NCBI RefSeq assembly: GCF_047663525.1
Contig: NC_092606.1
Location: forward strand, 4,834,501-4,898,500
Direction of reading: 5' to 3'
Length of the DNA stretch: 64,000 nucleotides
Origin: Anas platyrhynchos
Taxonomy: Eukaryota > Chordata > Aves > Anseriformes > Anatidae
This document shows, piece by piece, positions 42,301-51,300 of this stretch. The number at the start of each line of letters is the position of its first letter. Positions within the stretch are counted from its first letter, which is position 1. Position numbers and translations under genes: made by a program. The notes beneath the pieces are model-generated. The model had not been told where the DNA came from, did not search any database, and worked only from the letters and a program-made list of their open reading frames with translations.

Positions 42301-45300
42301 TGCCCCGTGCCCCCCAGCATGAATTGCTCCCTAATTTGCCAAGCAGCATGTCGTTAGCATCCCGAGAGCCCGGTTACAAGGCGTGGAGAATGGAAACGAA
42401 ACCGGGCACCGTGCGCGGGGGGCTCTGCACGGTGCAGGCAACCGGACACCGTGCCCCCCCGCCTGGCACCGGGCCGCTGCCGGCTCAGCTTTCACCTCGG
42501 GTGCCCGGGGTGGGGGCTCTGAGGTCCCCTCCTGTCCCCCCCAGCCTGCCTGCTGGCACCAGGGGACAAGGGAGAGAGCGATGCGCTCGCAGCTGGCAGG
42601 CAGCACGGAGCCCTGTGCTGGTTGGGCATCCCCCCAGGATCCCCTCCCTCTCCGCCTGGGCTGGGTGCCCTAAACCCTTTGGGTGCTAGGGGAGGAGGAG
42701 AGCAGCTTTGTTTGCTCCCACCCCTTTTCCCGGGGGGGGGTGCAGGGACCCCCCTCTCTGCCGGAGGCCAACTTTGCGTGGCCTCCGGGTGTTTCGGCAC
42801 CATTTATGGGGTTGGAGTTGGCCGCCGGAGCCAGCACAGGCTGGGGAAAGTCCCTGCCCAGCCCTTGGCAGGGGAGAGCCCCCGCACCGCCAGCGCCTCC
42901 CAGCCCCGGGGAGCCCCCACCCGGCCCTCCCCGTGCCGAGGGGGAGGGTGCTGGGGGTGCAGAGCATCGTGCCTGCCAGCCCCTTCCCTCGGCGCCTGCC
43001 CCCTCCCTCACCGCCCGCCGCTGTGTTGCAGGAAGAGATCCAGCAGCTCAAGAGCAAGCTCGAGAAGGTGGAGAAGGAGCGCAACGAGCTGCGGCTCAAC
43101 AGCGACCGCCTGGAGAGCAGGGTAGGTCCCAGCCGGCCCCGGGTGGGCTCAGCGCGTCCCCAAACCCCGGTGCCTGTCCCCCACCACCACCACCACCACC
43201 ACGTCCCCGCTGCCCCCAGATCACGGAGCTGACGTCGGAGCTGACGGACGAGCGCAACACAGGCGAGTCGGCCTCCCAGCTGCTGGACGCCGAGACGGCC
43301 GAGAGGCTCCGGGCCGAAAAGGAGATGAAGGACCTGCAGGTAACCCACCGAGCCTCTGCCCGGCCCCCCTGGCACCTCCCCGGGTCCCCGCGGGGCTCAC
43401 CGGGGCCGTGTCCCCTGGCAGGCCAAGTACGATGCCCTGAAGAAGCAGATGGAGTCCATGGAGATGGAGGTGATGGAAGCTCGGCTCATCCGGGCAGCCG
43501 AGCTCAACGGCGAGCTGGACGACGATGATTCAGGTACCGTGGCACAGCGGGCACCCAAAATCTCGGGTGCACCCTGGGATGCCCCTCCCGGAGTGTCGCC
43601 CACCACAGCCCCCTGGTGCCCCCCGCACAGGAGGCGAGTGGCGGCTGAAATATGAGCGGGCGGTGCGGGAGATCGACTTCACCAAGAAGCGGCTGCAGCA
43701 GGAGCTGGAGGACAAGCTGGAGGTGGAGCAGCAAAGCAAGAGGCAGCTGGAGAGGAGGGTGAGTGCAGCTCTGCCCCGAGACCCCCCCCCTCCCCAATTT
43801 TTTACCCCCTCCTGCCCACCCCACGGCCCTGAGCACCCTGCCTGCCCCTGCGCGCAGCTGGCGGACCTGCAGGCGGACAGCGAGGAGGGCCAGCGGGCGC
43901 TGCAGCAGCTGAAAAAGAAGTGCCAGCGCCTGGCGTCCGAGCTGCAGGACACCAAGCTGCACCTGGAGGGCCAGCAGGGACGTAACCACGACCTGGAGAA
44001 GAAGCAGCGGAGGTGGGGTGGCGCGGGGACGGGGACGGGGTGGTGGCACCCCCCGCCGGGTGGCTCTGGGAGCCTCTCGCAGCGTGGTTTTACCATTTTA
44101 GCTGGGATTTGGGCACTTCACCAGCTCCCGCTTGGGCGAGGCGCTTCGCACGGGGAAGATGAGGCTCCCTTTTCCCTGGGTTGTGGTGTGGGGGGTGCTC
44201 GGGGCTGGGGAGCCCCTTCCCCACGTGGGGGACCCCGTTGTCCCCCCAAGGGTCCGGGGCTGAGCGAGCCCCCGGTGGGGCTGTGCCCTGTGGCTCTGCT
44301 CCGCGCCCGCTCTCTTCCCGTCTCCTCTCCCAGCCCCAAAGTTTGCTAACGTTATTAAGCAGCAGGGACGCTTTCATCTCATTATGGTAATGATCACACA
44401 CACAAATACAGCGAGAGAATCCAATCTAATTAATTTCAATTTCCGCGGATTGGAGTCTGTGTTAATGCAGCTGTTTATTACCCAGCGCGAAGAAAAATGG
44501 GGATTAGCTGCCGGGGTGTGTAACACAGGTCACAAACCCGAGCGCAGGGTTATTTTCCAAGCCCCAGAGGCAGCGATTTCAGAGCAAACCCCTCTGATCC
44601 TCTCTTGGGGGCACTGGGAGGGGCTGAGCGCTGCCACGCCGGGGGCTCACGTCCCTGTGGCTACCCGGGGATGGGACCAGGGAGCCGAGGCACTGCAAGA
44701 GCCCCTCTCTGCTGAAGACCCCTGTGCGTTGTAGCCCCTCTGCGTCCTGCTTCAAGCAGCCGTCCCCACGTAGCCAAGCCCCCCCACCAGCAGCCACGGT
44801 CCCACCGGCACACGACAGCCCCATGGGGAGGCTGCTCGGGTGCGCACCGCAAGCGCCACGCTCCCGAGGAGCCGCTGGGTGAAGGTGCTGGGAGGATTTG
44901 CTCCGAGCATCTCCCTGCTGGAGACAAAAGGGCTCGTAACCAGCACGGCCAGCAGCGATGCCAGGTGGAGCAGGGCTGGTGGGGGCACGGGGCGCTGAGC
45001 TCGCCGCGCTCTCGCTGCGCAGATTCGACGGCGAGCTCTCGCAGGCGCACGAGGAGGCGCAGCGGGAGAGGCTGCAGCGGGAGAAGCTGAGCCGTGAGAA
45101 GGACGTGCTGGTGGCCGAGGTCTTCGGCCTCAAGCAGCTGCTGGAGGTGAGAGGCACCCGGCACCTCGCTGCTTGCCACACCGGGCACCCCCAAAATCTC
45201 CCCCGGCTCACCGCCGCTCCCTGTCCCCGCAGGATAAGGACTCAGACATCGCCGGGCTGACGCAGCGGGCAGAGGCGCTGGAGGCCGAGCTGCAGGACAT

Positions 45301-48300
45301 CTCCTGCCAGGAGTCGAAGGACGAGGCGTCCCTCGCCAAGGTGAAGAAGCAGCTGCGGGACCTGGAAGCCAAGGTGAAGGACCAGGAGGAGGAACTGGAC
45401 GAGCAGGCTGGCACCATCCAGATGCTGGAGCAGGTACGGCGGGGAGGGGCGAGGGCTCGGCCGCCCCGCGTGCGCGTGGGTTTCTGGGCGGGGTGGTTTC
45501 GTGCAGGGCTGTCATTACCTGGGCCGGGCTTGCCCGGGGAGCGGAGGCGACCGCCCTCACCCCGGCGTCAGGCCAGGCTACGGCTGCGGACGCAGCTCCC
45601 GGCCCTTGGCGCCGCCACCATGGCACGGCAGGTCACCACGGGGCGGGCGGCGCGGTCGGCCGAGGAGCAGGGGGTTTACTGGGTGAGCAGGGCAGCGGCG
45701 TGGGGGCGTCCCCGTGTCCCCTTGGATCTTACCACCCCCCCTTCTCTCCCCTTTTTTCCAGGCCAAGCTGCGGCTCGAGATGGAGATGGAGCGGCTGCGG
45801 CAGACCCACGCCAAGGAGGTGGAGAGCCGCGACGAGGAGGTGGAGGAGATTCGGCAGTCGTGCCAGAAGAAGGTAGGGCTTGGCCACGGCCCCGCTGCCC
45901 AAAGGAGAGGCCGGGATGCGTCCCGTGCCCCAGCTGGGTGCCGGGGAGGTGCTGGGGACACCATCACACAACGCCCGGCTCCCACGCGCCCGCTGCCCGG
46001 CTCCAGCAGGCTTGGCAGGTCCAACCGGTCCCGCTCACACGCCGGGCACCTCGCCGCCCATTGCGCAAATGGGTGCTCACCGTGTCCAGCCCGAGGGGTC
46101 ACCCCCTGTCCCCGGGGCACGTGGCACACATTTGGGGGGTTGTCCCCATCCCTGTCCCCCCTGACCGGGCTCCCCGGGCTCTCCGCAGCTGAAGCAGATG
46201 GAGGTGCAGCTGGAGGAGGAGTACGAGGACAAGCAGAAGGTGCTGAGAGAGAAGCGGGAGCTGGAGAGCAAATTATCGGCCGTCAGCGACCAGGTAGGGC
46301 ATGGGGACACCCAGGTGCCGTGGGGGGGTCACCACAGCACGGTGCCTGGTACGGCTTTTTCCCTCTGCAGGCCAACCAGAGGGACTTCGAGACGGAGAAG
46401 CGCCTGCGCCGCGACCTGAAGAGGACGAAGGCGCTGCTGGCTGACGCACAGATCATGCTGGACCACCTGAAAAACAACGCGCCCAGCAAGAGGGAGATCG
46501 CCCAGCTCAAGAACCAGGTGGGTCCGGGCTGGCCGCCCCCACAGCGTGTCCCCCGAGGGGCTGGGGGTGTCCCCGTGCCCCCAGGCCAGGTGCTGAGCCG
46601 TGTCCCCGCAGCTCGAGGAGTCCGAGTTCACCTGCGCGGCCGCCGTCAAGGCCCGCAAGTCCATGGAGGTGGAGATTGAAGACCTCCACCTTCAGATCGA
46701 TGACCTCTCCAAAGCCAAGGCAGCCGTAAGTGATTTCGGGGTGCGCCGTGCCGCGGTGGGGACGTGCCCCCAGGGGGAGACCCCTTCCCCATGCCAGCAG
46801 AATGAGCCTACACCCTCTGGGGTTTTTTTTGGGGAGTCCCTGCTGCGTTCCAGGGTGGGTGCCCCCTCCCCAGGGGCTCGGCCAGGTGTAGGGGGGCAGG
46901 AGGCACAGCGGGAGGTGCTGTTTTTTCCCCCCAGCTGGAAGAGCAGCTGAGCAGGCTGCAGCGGGAGAAGAACGAGGTGCAGAGTCGCCTGGAGGAGGAC
47001 CAGGAGGACATGAACGAGCTGATGAAGAAGCACAAGGCGGCGGTGGCCCAGGTGAGGGGGAACCCCTGCACCCCATAACGTCCAGCCCCTGCCGGCCCCA
47101 CTAACAGCCCGGCTCGTCCCGCAGGCATCCCGGGACCTGGCGCAGATGAATGACCTCCAGGCACAGCTGGAGGAGGTCAACAAGGAGAAGCAGGAGCTGC
47201 AGGAGAAGGTGAGGAGCAAAGCTGGAGGTGGGGGGACCCAGAAACACGCTGCTTGCCCCATGGGACCCCGCAACATCCCGGGGACTATCCCAGGGGGTCC
47301 CCGGATCTCTCCGTGGGGATGGCGGGGGGGGGAAGGCGCAGGGGGAGCTGGCACTGAGGCTGCCTGCCCGCAGCTACAAGCGCTGCAGAGCCAGCTGGAG
47401 TTCCTCGAGCAGTCCATGGTGGACAAGTCGCTGGTGAGCCGGCAGGAGGCCAAGATCCGCGAGCTGGAGACCAGGCTGGAGTTCGAGCGGACGCAAGTCA
47501 AGCGCCTGGAGGTAGGCGCAGGCACCCCCCGAACAGGCTCAGGCTGGGTCCGACACCCCCCCAGTCCCCACAGAACCACCACGGCGAGGTGACCAAGGCA
47601 CGAAGCAGCCCAGGGGTCCCCTGGGGACATCCCCGGTGTCCCCATCCCCGGACCCCCCACACCGCCACGGTGCCGCCAGCCCCACCGGGGAAGCTCCCGC
47701 GGGCGCTGATAACCGTAATCCGCCACCCGGCCCGGCAAAGTGCTGCTATTTCCCTGCATCGACTAAGTGAAATTATAGACTCTCCCGGCCCTGCTAAACG
47801 CAGCCTGCTTTATATTCTGCCTCTGCAGCTCTCTGCCGAGGGAGCTGAGCAGCTTAGCTCTCCTCTTAATATTTTCCTAGCTGTTATTTCCCTTCCCGCT
47901 CTCTCTGCCGGGGCCATAAATATGCAGCGGCTGGCTCAGCGGCTGCTGGAGAATGGAAGCTATTTTTTCCCTACATTACATGCTGTAATTACTTCACACA
48001 AAGTTAAATCTATTTTTCCAATTCACCAAAGCCCTTGCAATTGTTCTACCCCTTCCCTGGCCTGGGGGGGTGTGTGTGTGTGGGGGGGGGGGTTCTCCCC
48101 GGTGATGCCGCTCTTCCTCCCGCCTCCTTCCCTCATGTAAATTCATGGGGACGGGATCTGGACGAGCCCTCGGGGAGGGTGGCGCAGCACCCGTAACCAC
48201 AGCAGGTTGGGGGGGGATTGATGCGATTTGGGGGTGCCTGGGGGGGACCAGGGCATCGGGGTGCCCCCAAAGCCACACGGATGCCCCGCAGAGCCTGGCC

Positions 48301-51300
48301 ACGAGGCTGAAGGAGAACATGGAGAAGCTGACGGAGGAGAGGGACCAGCGGGCGGCTGCTGAGAACCGGGAGAAGGAGCAGAACAAGCGGCTGCAGCGGC
48401 AGCTCCGCGATGTCAAGGAGGAGATGGGCGAGCTGGCCAAGAAGGAGGCGGAGGCCAGCCGCAAGAAGCACGAGCTGGTGAGGGCATCGCTCCGGAGCAC
48501 CCCCAAAAAACGGGGCTGCGAGGGCAGTGGGGTCCCTGTGCCCCACGCCCCCGATGCTCACCCCGCACCGTCCCCGCAGGAGATGGACCTGGAGAGCCTG
48601 GAAGCCGCCAACCAGAGCCTGCAGTCGGACCTGAAGCTGGCCTTCAAGCGCATCGGGGACCTGCAGGCTGCCATCGAGGACGAGATGGAGAGCGACAGCA
48701 ACGAGGACCTCATCAACAGGTGAGCGCGCCCCGCGCATGGATCCCGCATGGGGCACCTCACCCGGGCTCACCGCTTCTCCTCGCCACTTTGGAAATGCCA
48801 CGGGGGTGGGGGGGGGACACCTCAGCTGTGCCCAGCCTTGGCAGGGCGCTGTCCATCCATCCATCCATCCATCCATCCATCCATCCATCCATCCGTGCAT
48901 TGCTGCACGCGTGCATCTGGCCACCCGTGCATCCATCCATCCATCCATCCATCCATCCATCCATCCATCCATCCACCCACCCACGGACCCACCCACGCAG
49001 CCCCCCACGCAGCCCCGCACCCGGCCATCCCCCCCCCCTTCCACCCGCAGCCCCCCTGCAGCTTGCGGAGGTGCCCGGAGCACGGCCGTGGGCGTTACGG
49101 AGCACCCCCAGCCCCAAATTTCTGGGGTCAGCCCCAGGACCCCCAGGGCGCAGGAGGCTCAGGGCGCTGGGATCCAGCCCAGCCCAGCCCTGCAGAAGGG
49201 GTCAGAGCAGCCAAATCCCCCCCCCATCCCACCCCCCGTTTTGATTTACTCCCTTTTCATCCCCCCTCCACTTGGTTTCTTTCTTTTATTATTATTTTAA
49301 ATTCCGTTTGAGTTCATTCTGTTATGTTTCTCCCTCCCCACCCCCTCCCAGTTTGCAGGACATGGTGGCAAAGTATCAGAAAAGAAAGAGTAAACTGTGA
49401 GGACCTCCTCTTTCCTTCTCCCCCCCCCCAATCCCCATCCCCATCCCCTAACCCCAGCTCACCCCCCCGGGGCCGGGGCCCCCGCATGCCACTGGCCCAG
49501 CTCCGCATGCAGCTAACAGCACCCGCGGCCTCACCGCCTGCCCCTAACCGCCTCCGCGGGGCCGGGGACGGATCCTGCCACGCCACCGGGCACCGGGAGG
49601 GCACAAAGCAGCTCCGGGACCTGCCGGAGCCCCGCTGTCACCCGCAATTAATGTCCCGCGCCACCCGGGCTGCCTCGTGCGCTCCCCCGCGACGCGGGTC
49701 CCGGTTAACTAATGGCACTCTCCTCCAGACATAAATTGCGTTTGACGGCGAGTTTAATTCCTCCGATTTAAAACCTCGGCTGCCCCCTGAGTTTGTTTAT
49801 GGGGCTTGTGTTTTTATTAGTTTGTTCCTTCTTTTTTATTTTTTTCCTTCTTTTTTTTCCTTCTTTTTTATTTTTTCCTTCTTTTTTATTTTTTTGCCTT
49901 CCTTTTTATTTTTTTGCCTTCTTTTTTATTTTTTTCCTTCCTTTTTTATTTATTTATTTTTTTTTAAAGCCGAGCGTTGCCTGGATATATTGCAGGGGAG
50001 GGAGCGGCGTGTGATGAAGTGCAGCTCGTTGCTTTGAATGTAACGAGGAGGATTCATACGCAGGGTCTATAATAGCCTGTCCGTCCCCCCCTCCCCTCCG
50101 TGCTGGTCCCCGGGCAGGGACTGAGCCCAAAGCCGTGTGGATAAAGCACCCGTTTAGGATGAAATTATCCATCCCCGTGCTGGCCAGCAGCAGGGAGCCC
50201 GGCAGGGTCGGGGGGGGACACGAGGCTTCGATTTCCTCCCGGGCGCCGCGATAACCCTAATGAAAGCAGTGAGCGGTTGGGTATTAGCGGAGATTTATGC
50301 AGGGATGCTTTTAACGCGGAGCAATGGATTTTTGCGACGCGCCCGGCACCTTCTTTCCAAAGGCAATCAATATGGTTATGAACGGCCATTATAAATTAGA
50401 TGTTTTAAGCCAGATAGGGCTTTTTTTATGCCTGGGTGTAAATCAGGGGTTCTCCGTCACGGCGGGGCCGTAAATCTGCCCGCCGCGCTCGTGCGCCCGC
50501 CTTGCCGGAGTCATTTCAGCTCTGCCTGCTAAACTCCTGTTTACCCAGAGACATCAACGTGCCTCTTCCCCGCTGTAATTCTGCGCCTGACGGCGGCCTA
50601 TAAAACGAACCCACTTATTTCCTCCCCGGCCCCGTGCTCTCGGCAAGCCCGAAATCCACCCCCCCAGGTTTCTGGAGCCGTGCCCCGCGTGGTTCCTCTC
50701 GCTCCCCCTGCGCCTCGTCGGTATTTTTCCAGCCACGTCGCTGTGCGCAGCCAGGGCTCTCCTGCTGCTGCAGCGAGAAGCGCCGCGTGCCTGGGGCAGC
50801 CGGCACGCTTGTGCCGAGCCCCCTCCTGCCCAGCATCCTTGCATCTTCCTGGGGGGGCTTTTTGGGGGTCTTGGGGGGGGTCGTGGCACGGCTGTGCCTC
50901 GGGGAGCCTGAAGCATGCGGGTTTGTGCCCCCGAGATGGAGCAGGATGGGTGCCAGGAGGTGGCCACGCCGGGTGCACGGTGGCACCTCCCTGGCACCCG
51001 GTGCCCCCCCGCTCACCGTGGGGCTTTCTCCCTCTGCCAGCGACGGAGACTCGGACGTGGACTCGGAGCTGGAGGACCGCGTGGATGGGGTCAAGTCGTG
51101 GCTGTCCAAGAACAAAGGCTCCTCCAAAGCGCTCTCGGATGACGGCAGCCTGAAGAGCAGCAGGTGGGTGCAGGTCGGGGGGTCAGCGTGCAGGAGAGGA
51201 CGGGGATGGCCAACGAGGGGCCGGGGCGAGGGATGGGCATCACCCATGGGTGCTGCATGATGCTCGTGTGGTTTTCTGGGGCAAACGCTGGTGAGAGGCT

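Noticed and set aside
48720-49311. ORFs with IHPS or WMDG repeats
   Set aside because: Translation of the ATCC microsatellite in an intron.
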